Source: Oscillospiraceae bacterium
Lineage (GTDB): Bacteria > Bacillota > Clostridia > Oscillospirales > Oscillospiraceae
DNA length: 9,966 nt
Assembly: GCA_017539635.1 (NCBI GenBank)
Contig: JAFYCQ010000232.1
Coordinates: forward strand, 1-9,966
Reading direction: 5' to 3'
The notes beneath the pieces were generated by a model. It was not told where the DNA came from, made no database searches, and worked only from the letters and a program-made list of their open reading frames with translations. Each line of letters begins with the position of its first letter. Positions within the stretch are counted from its first letter, which is position 1. A program made the position numbers and the translations under genes. Shown in pieces: positions 1 to 6,639 of this stretch.

Positions 1-546
1 ACCTTCTGGGGCCGCGGCGTTTCCCAGGGCCATTCCGACGCTGTCAGAAGAATAGAGGGCGTCCTTGACGCCCGGCAATATACCGTTCCGGTAGAGGATG
101 CCGTGCGCCGTGTCCGCGCCGGTGAAAACCCGGAGCTCTCCACCCGGGAAAAGCACACCCGCGAGTGCTTCGTGGTGGCCGCCGAGGGCGCCGACAAGGA
201 GAAGATCCGTGAGCAGATAGTCACCATGCCCGGCTATTTTGCCGATTACGACACCACCGTGACCTTCATAACCGCCGAGGAAATGAAGCGCGACCACTCC
301 GGCCTGCCCCACGGCGGCAGCGTCATCCGCACCGGACAGACAGGAAAAGGCGTTAAGCAGATAATCGAATACAGCCTCACCCTGGACTCCAACCCCCTCT
401 TCACCGGCAGCGTCCTGACTGCCTACTCAAGAGCGATTTACCGCCTTTCTCAGCGGGGAGATACCGGCTGCAAGACCGTTTTCGATATTGCCCCCATCGA
501 CCTCATGCCCATTTCCCGGGAAGAGGCCATAGCGCACATGCTGTAA
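1..546 (+). CDS. ddh: meso-diaminopimelate D-dehydrogenase, C-terminal part (5' end outside window)
   Basis: Frame 1 is open from the first base to a TAA at 544-546, giving 181 residues without a start, so the N-terminal NADP-binding Rossmann part lies upstream. The visible protein matches my memory of Ddh: WGRGVSQGHSDAVRRI at the beginning, then QYTVPVEDAV, HTRECFVVA, TMPGYFADYDTTV, a GLPHGGSVIRTG segment, LDSNPLFT, and AYSRAIYRL near the end. The order and spacing agree with the Corynebacterium glutamicum enzyme. Ddh is cytoplasmic and reductively aminates L-tetrahydrodipicolinate with ammonia and NADPH to meso-diaminopimelate in one step, supplying lysine and peptidoglycan. It appears to be last in its transcript, because an intrinsic terminator follows within 90 bases. 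The identification is firm; operon partners cannot be seen. Confidence 0.93.
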   Translation, partial: TFWGRGVSQGHSDAVRRIEGVLDARQYTVPVEDAVRRVRAGENPELSTREKHTRECFVVAAEGADKEKIREQIVTMPGYFADYDTTVTFITAEEMKRDHSGLPHGGSVIRTGQTGKGVKQIIEYSLTLDSNPLFTGSVLTAYSRAIYRLSQRGDTGCKTVFDIAPIDLMPISREEAIAHML

Positions 547-630
547 AACAATCAAATCGCACCCGCTTCGCCGGGCTGAGATTCGTATTTGCTTATCAAC
601 AGGATTAACTGTACATACCATATAACACTA

Positions 631-676
631 AAGCCGCGTACCCTGAGCGAAAGGGTACGCGGCTTAGCGCTTTTTT
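631..676 (+). terminator. Intrinsic terminator after ddh
   Basis: A 14-bp perfect stem (631-644 with 652-665, arm AAGCCGCGTACCCT) closes a 7-base loop. It is followed by AGCGC and six T residues at 671-676. It fits termination of ddh. The gene on the right ends at 714 on the opposite strand, so the hairpin lies between two convergent genes. On the minus strand the stem is followed by only about three T residues, so activity in that direction is less certain. Confidence 0.9.
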
Positions 677-713
677 CGGAATGATCAGAGGGGAAAGTAT
701 ATGTCAGACAGAC

Positions 714-2156
714 TCAGCTGTTTTCTGTCGCCTCGGTGAGGGTAACGCTTACGGTCAGATAGTCGCCGTTGCGGTAGAGGGTAACGTCCACGGTGTCGCC
801 GGCGCGGTACTTGGCTATCGACGCTTTCAGAGTGTCGTGGCTGGTGACGGGGTAATCGCCCAGCTCGGTGATCACGTCGCCCTGCTTTATGCCGCCCCGC
901 TCGGCTGCGGTGTCGGCAATGACTGAGGTTACGTAAGCGCCCTCGGGGATATTGTAGTAACGGGAGACGTAGGGCTCCACGTCTATGGAGTTGACGCCTA
1001 AAAACGCCTTGCCGGTGACATGGCCCACGGAAATGAGGTCTGCGATGATGTCCTTTACGTCATTTATGGGCATGGCGAAGCCGATGTCGTCAGAGGTGGC
1101 GTTGGGCTTGGCCGTGACGACGCCCAGCACCTCGCCTTTGGCGTTGAAGACAGGGCCGCCGGAGTTGCCGGAGTTTATGGCCGCATCCGTCTGGAACATG
1201 TTGACGGAGGAGGCGATCTCGGTGGTAATGAGCCTGTTGAGAGCGGAGATTATGCCGGTGGTCATGGTGAAGGTAAGTTCGCCCAGGGGGTTTCCCACCA
1301 CATAGGCCTTCTCGCCCACGATCATGTCGTCGGAGTTGCCCAAAACTGCGGGGGTGAGGTTTTCGGCCTCGATCTTTATTACGGCTATGTCATTGGATTC
1401 CTCATAGCCGACAATGGTTGCTTCATAGCTGGTGCCGTCATAGGTGAGCACCTCGACCGGGTAGCCGTACTTTACGCCGTACTCGATAACGTGGTAATTG
1501 GTAACGATGTAGCCGTCGGTGGAAACGATGAAGCCGGAGCCGCCCACGGCGGTGGTGGAGGTCATACCGAAGATGTTGGTAGTCACGTTGGTGCGGATGC
1601 CGACCACCTGCTGGCAGGCCCGTTTGTAGATCTCCTCGGCGGAGAGCTCTTCGCCCTCGGAGGCGGTGGCGTTCCTGACGGCAGAGCTGTCGCCGGAAGC
1701 GGAGGCGCCGGAAGTGGAGGCGGAAGCGGAAGCGGAAGAGCTGTCTCCGCCGATTATTACCTGCTTCGGCTCGGGAACCGGCATGCGGCTGGTAACCACG
1801 TAGGCAGAGGCTCCGCCGGCGGCGCAGCCGACTATGGCGCAAATAAGAATAAGAGCGATCGTTCTGCCGACGCCGATCTTGGCTTTCTTCGCCTTGACCT
1901 TTATCTTTTTGGGCTCCTTCTGCATGGCTGCCCGCTGGGGGTCATAGCCGCTTCTCATATAGTGGCCGGGGGAGTAGGCGCCCACGTCTTCCTCAGCCTC
2001 CTTGTAAACCGGCTCGCGCCAGGGCTCGTAGCTGGGCTTCTGCCGGTAGGCGGCGCCGGGAGTCTCCTCCGGGGGATTTATAGGTTCGGGATCGACCCGG
2101 GGCGTCTCCTCGGCGGGGGTAGAGCTTTCCTTGTTCTCGTAATCATCGTAGTACAT
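714..2156 (-). CDS. htrA: Membrane-anchored HtrA/DegP-like serine protease with PDZ domain
   Basis: A 480-residue protein. Residues 1-97 are cytoplasmic, rich in Pro, Glu and Tyr, and end in a Lys-rich stretch. One membrane segment lies at about 99-122 (TIALILICAIVGCAAGG). A Ser/Ala/Gly linker (139-160) leads to the extracytoplasmic trypsin-like domain. The catalytic triad is visible: His222 in TNYHVIE, Asp256 in SNDIAVIKI, Ser332 in GNSGGPV. A PDZ domain covers about 385-475 (AFLGV, GAYVTSV, GGIKQGDVI). This is the layout of Gram-positive HtrA proteins, which degrade or refold misfolded envelope proteins. The ATG at 2156 has an AAGGAGGC site at 2164-2171, seven bases upstream. It is divergent from the BlaI-like gene and shares promoter DNA with it. 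The linker DNA is a GGAAGC-type simple repeat at about 1695-1740, likely variable in length. Confidence 0.95.
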   Translation of the reverse strand: MYYDDYENKESSTPAEETPRVDPEPINPPEETPGAAYRQKPSYEPWREPVYKEAEEDVGAYSPGHYMRSGYDPQRAAMQKEPKKIKVKAKKAKIGVGRTIALILICAIVGCAAGGASAYVVTSRMPVPEPKQVIIGGDSSSASASASTSGASASGDSSAVRNATASEGEELSAEEIYKRACQQVVGIRTNVTTNIFGMTSTTAVGGSGFIVSTDGYIVTNYHVIEYGVKYGYPVEVLTYDGTSYEATIVGYEESNDIAVIKIEAENLTPAVLGNSDDMIVGEKAYVVGNPLGELTFTMTTGIISALNRLITTEIASSVNMFQTDAAINSGNSGGPVFNAKGEVLGVVTAKPNATSDDIGFAMPINDVKDIIADLISVGHVTGKAFLGVNSIDVEPYVSRYYNIPEGAYVTSVIADTAAERGGIKQGDVITELGDYPVTSHDTLKASIAKYRAGDTVDVTLYRNGDYLTVSVTLTEATENS

Positions 2157-2248
2157 ATCAAATGCCTCCTTGGCAATGGTCGTTTTGTTTTACGATGCTA
2201 TAATAATCGAACTTTATGAATGTTGCATGAACAAAGCTTAAATAAATC

Positions 2249-2277
2249 TTTATAATTTTCTGAAAAAAACTTGACAA
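2249..2277 (-). promoter_or_regulatory. Predicted sigma-A promoter of the HtrA gene
   Basis: On the minus strand TTGTCA (2277-2272) is followed after exactly 17 bases by TATAAA (2254-2249). The predicted start is near 2242, leaving a leader of about 85 bases before the ATG at 2156. The -35 box overlaps the opposing -35 box of the BlaI-like promoter by five bases. A TATTAT further downstream on the same strand has no good -35 and was not preferred. Confidence 0.55.
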
Positions 2278-2299
2278 TGTTGGTTTATTCGAGTAAACT
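2271..2299 (+). promoter_or_regulatory. Predicted sigma-A promoter of the BlaI/BlaR-like operon
   Basis: A consensus TTGACA (2271-2276), a 17-base spacer and TAAACT (2294-2299) predict a start near 2306. The -10 box lies inside the first GTTTA dyad, so a bound repressor would block polymerase. The AAAAGGAGG ribosome binding site is at 2326-2334, eight bases before the ATG at 2343. Confidence 0.75.
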
Positions 2300-2324
2300 G
2301 CAAATAGGTTTATAGGAATAAACC
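2283..2324 (+). promoter_or_regulatory. Pair of inverted-repeat operators, probably for the BlaI-like repressor
   Basis: The first dyad at 2283-2298 has GTTTA at its left end and TAAAC at its right, around TTCGAG, and overlaps the -10 box. The second at 2307-2324 has perfect 7-base arms, GGTTTAT and ATAAACC, around AGGA, and follows the predicted start site. The centres are 25 bp apart. BlaI-family repressors bind dyads at their own promoters as dimers and are known to autorepress. Assigning these dyads to the adjacent repressor is inference from position and symmetry. The core differs from the TACA/TGTA operators of staphylococcal BlaI/MecI. Confidence 0.65.
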
Positions 2325-2342
2325 GAAAAGGAGGACGCTGAC

Positions 2343-2729
2343 ATGACAGATATCGAGCTGGGCGCGGTGCAGGAGAGGTTTGCCGACCTGGTCTGGAAAT
2401 ACGAGCCCATAACCTCGGGAGAGCTTGTAAAGCTCTGCGAAAAGGAGCTCAACTGGAAAAAGCCCACTACATATACGGTCCTCCGCAAGCTATGTGAAAA
2501 GGGGCTGCTGAAAAACGACGAGGGCGTCGTGACTGCCCTGATACCCAGAGATGAATTTTACTCAGCCAAGAGCCGGCAGATAGTTGAGACTTCTTATGAG
2601 GGCTCGCTTCCCGCATTTATTGCCGCCTTCATATCCAATAAGGAGCTGACGGCGGGGGAGGCGGAGGAGATACAGAGAATGATAGACACGTTCAAAAAAG
2701 GAGATTCCAATGAGCGAGCTGTTCATTAA
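2343..2729 (+). CDS. BlaI/MecI/CopY-family transcriptional repressor
   Basis: A 128-residue protein, the usual length for BlaI/MecI. The N-terminal winged helix includes the family signature NWKKPTTYTVLRKLCEKGLL (37-56), whose Thr-Thr-Tyr-Thr-Val-Leu helix is the DNA-reading helix. The C-terminal part (about 78-118) is the dimerisation region: SYEGSLPAFIAAF followed by an acidic helix. In staphylococcal BlaI the inducing cut falls before a Phe in this region; Ala95-Phe96 is the likely equivalent here (inference). The gene has a strong AAAAGGAGG site and two dyads in its promoter, and its last 20 bases overlap the BlaR-like gene, so the two are translationally coupled. No beta-lactamase or PBP2a gene is nearby, so the inducer and targets are open. 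Confidence 0.92.
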   Translation: MTDIELGAVQERFADLVWKYEPITSGELVKLCEKELNWKKPTTYTVLRKLCEKGLLKNDEGVVTALIPRDEFYSAKSRQIVETSYEGSLPAFIAAFISNKELTAGEAEEIQRMIDTFKKGDSNERAVH

Positions 2730-5700
2730 AATACTGAACCTGAGCATAACGGCCAGCTGGCTTATAGCTGCCGTTTTGCTGCTGAGGCTCATATTCCGCA
2801 AGGCGCCCCGGTGGATATTCTGCGCTCTTTGGGGCCTGGCGGGGCTGCGGCTCGTCTGCCCGGTTTCAATAGAGAGCGCATTGAGCCTGATCCCCAGCCG
2901 GGAGACCATACCGGCCAATATCGCCGTTTCCCCGTCCCCGGGCATAAGCTCCGGCATACCGGCGCTCAATCAGACGGTAAACCCGGTGATAAGCGAGACC
3001 TTCGCCCCGGAGGCGGCTTCAAGCGCAAGCCCGCTGCAAACGCTCCTGCCCATTCTGGCGGCTGTCTGGATTGCCGGCGCGGCGGTTATGCTGATTTACG
3101 CCCTTGTGAGCTATCTCAGATTAAGACGCCGGGTGGCGGTAAGCATAAGCATGGGGGACGGGGTCTTCGCCTGTGACGATATCAAATCGCCGTTTATTTT
3201 AGGCGTGTTCCGGCCCCGGATATATGTTCCCTCGACGCTTACGGGGGAGACTCTTTCCTGCGTCGCGGCCCACGAAAGGGCCCACTTAAAGCGCCGGGAT
3301 CACCTGTGGAAGCCCCTGGGGTTTCTCATTTTAGCGGTTTACTGGTTCAATCCCCTGTGCTGGACGGCATATATACTCCTGTGCCGGGACATCGAGTCGG
3401 CCTGCGACGAAAAGGTGGTCCGGGACATGGACAGGCAGAGTCTCGCCGCCTATTCCCAGGCGCTTTTGGATTGCAGCATGCCGAAAAGGCGCGTTGCAGC
3501 CTGCCCCCTCGCCTTCGGCGAGACGGGAGTCAAGCAGCGGGTAAAGGGCGTTCTCAATTACAAAAAGCCCGCCTTCTGGATAATAATCGTTGCGATCATA
3601 GTCTGCGCCGCCGTGGCCGTCTGCCTTATGACCGACCCGTTTTCATCAAAGAGCGTCACGGGCAAGCTGGCCCTGTCCATGGACGAGGCCATAATGGAGC
3701 ACAACCGCGACTCCTACCATCGTGGGGATTTTGCCGCCGCTGCCTACGACGTGCTGAAGGTGGAGAAAGGCGCGGGCGTCACGACCGTTTACGCCTGGAT
3801 AATGTATGAGGAATACAGCTTTGACGGCGTCGATATAATAACCGAATCCGGCTCGGACATTCCCACCGCCGTGACCTTTGACACGACTGACAAGGGGGAC
3901 GGCTCCGTCTATCCGGTGCTGGAATACTGGCAGCCCAGGGACGGGACGTATTACGCCGGGGATATCAAGGACAAATTCCCAATGACCATAAGGAGCAGGG
4001 CCCTGGACGTTTCCGGCGCGAAGGACCGGCAATTAAGGTGCCGCAATCAGGCCCGGGAGTTTTTCGGCGTGGAGCAGAGGGAAAATGAACAGACCCTCAT
4101 CGGCACGATAACCGATATTTCAAACGGTGTACTTTATATAAAGCCCATTCCCGGAACGCCGGAGGCGTCGTCCTCCGACAGCTTTACCGTGCCCATCGTG
4201 AACATGCCGCCCTCTCCGGAGCCCATAGTGGGTGACAGCGTGGAGGTTAAGTACAACGGCGAGATTTTGGAGACTTTTCCGGCGACCTTAGGGGAGATAT
4301 ACCATATACGAGTTATAAGACTGGAGGAAAAACCGACCGGCGGCGACGGTCTTGACGGCCTTCGATCGAAATTCCCGGAGTACTTCGGCCTTTCCGATTT
4401 CAAGGGGCTGGAGGTTTACGTCTGGCAGCTTGCCCCCAACATCTATAACTTCGGCCTCCTGCCGGGGACCAACAGGAACAAGACGGATACGGAGCTTTGG
4501 AGCTTGAAGCCCGCCTCGACGGAGGAAATGAGGGCAATACTCTCCACCTACGACGTGCCGCCGGAGGATATTTTCGTAATACCGTTCCAAAACCCCATTT
4601 CCAGCTACTTTTACGAGACGGATGAGGAGTACGCCGAAAATATCAAACTCATGCTGTTAAACGGCGACGACGGCTCTCCCTGGCTCACCGTGACAAGCGG
4701 GGGCAAGACGATCACGCCCGACGGAGTTTTCTGCTGGTCTGAGACCTGGTCGGATGACTGGCCCGGCGGAAGCGGCTGGATAGCCGCCGACGGCGCCCCC
4801 TGGTACATGACCCTCCGCGACAGCCTTGAGGATCTGCCTGCTGTGACCCTGGGAGAGGATTTTGCCCTCAGCTTCGGCGGCGGGGCATCGAGAAGCAGCA
4901 GCCTGCGAGTTTACACCGAGGATCTGACACCTCTGCGGGAGGACTGGTACGGCGACACGGCGAAAAACTGGCTGCCCGAGGGCACTTACTACTGCGTCGT
5001 GGGCGTCCACGCCCCGGTGGGACGGTATATCGAAACGGAAAAGCGCTTTGAGGAATCGGCCTACGATTTCGTTTTCCGCCTGGAGGCGACGGGAAAGGGC
5101 CCCGCACCATATAAGCCCGGCGAGGTAAAAAACCTCGTCGAGGCAAGGTTAGTTAGCGGCGGCCGTGAGGCCATAGTGACGGACGCGGCCTCATTAAGGC
5201 AGCTTGAAAGCTGGCTTGACGACCCCGAGGTGCTGCAGGGCGGGGCGGGCTGCCCCTTCGGCAGCCTCCTGTATCTCACCCGGAAGGACGGGCGTGTGTT
5301 CTCCCTCTGCCCGGCGGAGGACAGCTGCGGCACCGCCTTTTCCGACGGCGTATATTATAAGTTTGCCGGTGGGAATGAGGAGCTGTGGAAGCTCTTTGCC
5401 GGAAAGCTCGTGGGGACGGTCACAGCCTACGCAGGGTCAGTTGAGGACACCCGGCTGATTTACGAATGTCTTAACGGCCAGACAATGATGATAAGCTCTG
5501 TCCGGCACCCGCCTGTCTTTACTATCGAGACCAAAGCGGAGCTGGACGACTTCAGGAGCAGATACTCCGACATCTTGAGCTTTGATGCCGAGCTTGGCGG
5601 GGAGCCCTCTTTCAATGAGGCCGCCGCTAAATATGACGAGGACTTTTTCCGGGACAACGCCCTTATGCTGGCGTATGTGGCCTCGGGCAGCACCGCTTAC

Positions 5701-5871
5701 CGCTTTGGCGCTTACAGGGTCAGCCGCGTCGGCTCCATGCTCTGTATGCAGGTAACTCAGACGAACAGTCCCGAGATACATGACGACGCCATGGCCTGCT
5801 GGTTCGTATTTGCCGAGGTCAGCGCCCGGGATATGAAAATGTGCACACAGTTTGACGCCTGGATGATGTGA
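2710..5871 (+). CDS. BlaR1/MecR1-like M56 membrane metallopeptidase with a very large extracytoplasmic sensor region
   Basis: A 1053-residue protein; staphylococcal BlaR1 is roughly 600. Membrane segments are predicted at about 4-28, 34-51, 112-136, 203-224 and 289-307. The zinc site is His188-Glu189-Arg-Ala-His192 (HExxH), with RDIESACDEKVV downstream, where Glu229 or Glu234 is the likely third ligand. In the family this protease, activated by an outside signal, triggers loss of the partner repressor, here the overlapping BlaI-like protein. Residues 308-1053 are extracytoplasmic. They read as several modules: a BlaR-extension-like segment to about 455, a beta-rich OB-like stretch (about 461-541), two further segments, and a C-terminal part (about 937-1053) with FFRDNALMLAYVASGS, which faintly recalls PrcB-type domains. 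I see no penicillin-binding SxxK/SxN/KTG set. AAGGAG lies six bases before the ATG. No clear terminator follows, so read-through into the lipoprotein gene is possible. Confidence 0.88.
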   Translation: MSELFIKILNLSITASWLIAAVLLLRLIFRKAPRWIFCALWGLAGLRLVCPVSIESALSLIPSRETIPANIAVSPSPGISSGIPALNQTVNPVISETFAPEAASSASPLQTLLPILAAVWIAGAAVMLIYALVSYLRLRRRVAVSISMGDGVFACDDIKSPFILGVFRPRIYVPSTLTGETLSCVAAHERAHLKRRDHLWKPLGFLILAVYWFNPLCWTAYILLCRDIESACDEKVVRDMDRQSLAAYSQALLDCSMPKRRVAACPLAFGETGVKQRVKGVLNYKKPAFWIIIVAIIVCAAVAVCLMTDPFSSKSVTGKLALSMDEAIMEHNRDSYHRGDFAAAAYDVLKVEKGAGVTTVYAWIMYEEYSFDGVDIITESGSDIPTAVTFDTTDKGDGSVYPVLEYWQPRDGTYYAGDIKDKFPMTIRSRALDVSGAKDRQLRCRNQAREFFGVEQRENEQTLIGTITDISNGVLYIKPIPGTPEASSSDSFTVPIVNMPPSPEPIVGDSVEVKYNGEILETFPATLGEIYHIRVIRLEEKPTGGDGLDGLRSKFPEYFGLSDFKGLEVYVWQLAPNIYNFGLLPGTNRNKTDTELWSLKPASTEEMRAILSTYDVPPEDIFVIPFQNPISSYFYETDEEYAENIKLMLLNGDDGSPWLTVTSGGKTITPDGVFCWSETWSDDWPGGSGWIAADGAPWYMTLRDSLEDLPAVTLGEDFALSFGGGASRSSSLRVYTEDLTPLREDWYGDTAKNWLPEGTYYCVVGVHAPVGRYIETEKRFEESAYDFVFRLEATGKGPAPYKPGEVKNLVEARLVSGGREAIVTDAASLRQLESWLDDPEVLQGGAGCPFGSLLYLTRKDGRVFSLCPAEDSCGTAFSDGVYYKFAGGNEELWKLFAGKLVGTVTAYAGSVEDTRLIYECLNGQTMMISSVRHPPVFTIETKAELDDFRSRYSDILSFDAELGGEPSFNEAAAKYDEDFFRDNALMLAYVASGSTAYRFGAYRVSRVGSMLCMQVTQTNSPEIHDDAMACWFVFAEVSARDMKMCTQFDAWMM

Positions 5872-5910
5872 CCATATTCCCTAAAACGTGGAAATAATGG
5901 GCGGAAGGCC

Positions 5911-5939
5911 TTGATTTTTCCAGAGTAAAGTGGTAAACT
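5911..5939 (+). promoter_or_regulatory. Predicted promoter of the lipoprotein gene
   Basis: TTGATT (5911-5916), a 17-base spacer and TAAACT (5934-5939) predict a start near 5946 and a leader of about 62 bases. The -10 box is identical to that of the BlaI-like operon, and GAGTAAA occurs near both -10 boxes. Confidence 0.6.
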
Positions 5940-5959
5940 TAAAATGCAATCATTATTAA

Positions 5960-5985
5960 GCCCTTGAGGGTCCGCTCTCAAGGGC
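5960..5985 (+). other. Hairpin in the leader of the lipoprotein mRNA
   Basis: A perfect 9-bp stem, GCCCTTGAG (5960-5968) with CTCAAGGGC (5977-5985), encloses an 8-base loop. It is followed by an A-run and then the AAGGAGG ribosome binding site (5994-6000). There is no T tract after it on either strand, so it is not a normal terminator. It lies just downstream of the predicted start and could protect the 5' end of the message; this role is inferred. Confidence 0.5.
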
Positions 5986-6007
5986 AAAAAAACAAGGAGG
6001 AAACAAA

Positions 6008-6418
6008 GTGAAAAAGTTCAGCACGAAATTAATTGCCCTTCTGATAGTCATGGTGCTCATAGTCGGCTGCCTCGCGGCCTGCAGCTCCGGCGGATCCTCC
6101 GCTCCTGCCAGCACCGGCACCACCTCAAATGAGCCCGCGGCAGAGCCCGAACCCGAAGGACCTGCTCTCGTAGGCAAGTGGGAGTACGCCGCCATGGCCG
6201 ATTACTGCTACATCTTCAGAGAAGACGGCACCGGCATCTACTCCACCGACGGCGGCGAGACCGGCTTCTTTGAGTTCGAGTGGACCGACAACGGCGACTC
6301 CGTCACCATGGACTACGTTGACAGCGACACCCCCGCCACCTTCAAGTACACCATCAACGGAAACATCCTCTCCATAGAGGACAGCTTCGGCGATATGATC
6401 GAGTACAAGAAGGCATAA
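6008..6418 (+). CDS. Small secreted lipoprotein with a lipocalin-like (DUF5640-type) domain
   Basis: A 136-residue protein started by GTG with AAGGAGG seven bases upstream. It has a Lys-rich N-terminus, a hydrophobic core (about 8-21) and a lipobox Leu22-Ala-Ala-Cys25, so it should be cleaved by signal peptidase II and lipid-anchored at Cys25. A Ser/Gly/Pro/Glu linker (26-52) follows. The rest starts with LVGKWEY and contains YIFREDGTGIYS, FEWTDNGDSVTMDY, KYTINGNILSIED and MIEYKK. This is the pattern of short beta-strands I associate with the small DUF5640/lipocalin-like repeats common in clostridial lipoproteins. The ligand is unknown. It follows the BlaR-like gene but has its own promoter. 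Lipoprotein status is secure; domain naming is from memory and moderate. Confidence 0.87.
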   Translation: MKKFSTKLIALLIVMVLIVGCLAACSSGGSSAPASTGTTSNEPAAEPEPEGPALVGKWEYAAMADYCYIFREDGTGIYSTDGGETGFFEFEWTDNGDSVTMDYVDSDTPATFKYTINGNILSIEDSFGDMIEYKKA

Positions 6419-6460
6419 GAAAAAGCACAAAATAAAAAGTGCCGCGGTTTTTGCCGCGGC
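6419..6460 (-). terminator. Intrinsic terminator for the minus-strand ferredoxin-nitroreductase operon
   Basis: Read on the minus strand, GCCGCGG (6460-6454), a CAAAAA loop and CCGCGGC (6447-6441) form a GC-only stem followed by ACTTTTTATTTT and further T residues. On the plus strand no T tract follows, so it points leftward. It lies about 180 bases past the nitroreductase stop and very close to the lipoprotein stop on the other strand. Confidence 0.7.
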
Positions 6461-6483
6461 CGCATAAGGAAGTATTTATGCAA

Positions 6484-6526
6484 GGGACGGTGCAGTCTTT
6501 TCGAAGACTGTACCGTTTCCTTATTT
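6484..6526 (+). terminator. Probable terminator of the lipoprotein transcript, UUCG tetraloop hairpin
   Basis: The stem pairs 6487-6499 (ACGGTGCAGTCTT) with 6504-6516 (AAGACTGTACCGT), with one G-T pair, around a TTCG loop (6500-6503). It can be extended by G-T pairs and is followed by TTTCCTTATTT. The tail is interrupted by C residues, so termination may be incomplete. It could also belong to the mobile-element debris that starts here. Confidence 0.6.
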
Positions 6527-6639
6527 CAGGCTATTTGTCTGCGGTGCTTAGTGTTTCGAGCCATATCCCGATGCTCCTGCTCCGTTGGCAGGTCGATTAT
6601 ACCGGCGGCGGTGAAGTAGTGTCCCCATTGTTCTGGCGC
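6526..6639 (-). pseudogene. Short coding remnant directly behind the nitroreductase stop, possibly the tail of a site-specific recombinase
   Basis: Immediately after the nitroreductase TAA, and in the same minus-strand frame, the DNA stays open for 37 codons to a TGA at 6528-6526. It reads APEQWGHYFTAAGIIDLPTE and then a basic stretch, MARNTKHRRQIA. There is no start codon or ribosome binding site of its own. The pattern of aromatic residues, then GIIDLP, then a basic end loosely resembles the last strand and tail of large serine recombinases of clostridial mobile elements. That resemblance is a weak inference from memory. It may be leftover DNA to which the nitroreductase gene was joined. 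Confidence 0.3.

Noticed and set aside
1020..2219. Plus-strand open frame of 399 codons opposite the HtrA gene
   Set aside because: It is Gly/Ala/Val-rich low-complexity shadow of the GC-rich protease gene, without a ribosome binding site or any known domain.
4020..4050. SGAK in the BlaR-like extracytoplasmic part as a penicillin-binding SxxK motif
   Set aside because: No matching SxN or KTG motifs at plausible spacing and the surrounding sequence does not resemble a beta-lactamase fold.
2562..5781. Numerous open frames on the minus strand and in other frames within the BlaI/BlaR-like genes
   Set aside because: They lie inside a 1053-codon gene with clear family motifs and show no start signals or domains of their own.
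5880..5920. A terminator between the BlaR-like gene and the lipoprotein gene
   Set aside because: AAGGCCTT followed by TTGATTTTT looks terminator-like, but there is no stem longer than a few bases, and the T-run is part of the predicted -35 region.
5921..5945. A BlaI-type dyad in the lipoprotein promoter
   Set aside because: Only right-hand TAAA(C/G) halves occur and the matching GTTTA half is absent at the required spacing. It is kept only as a weak similarity.
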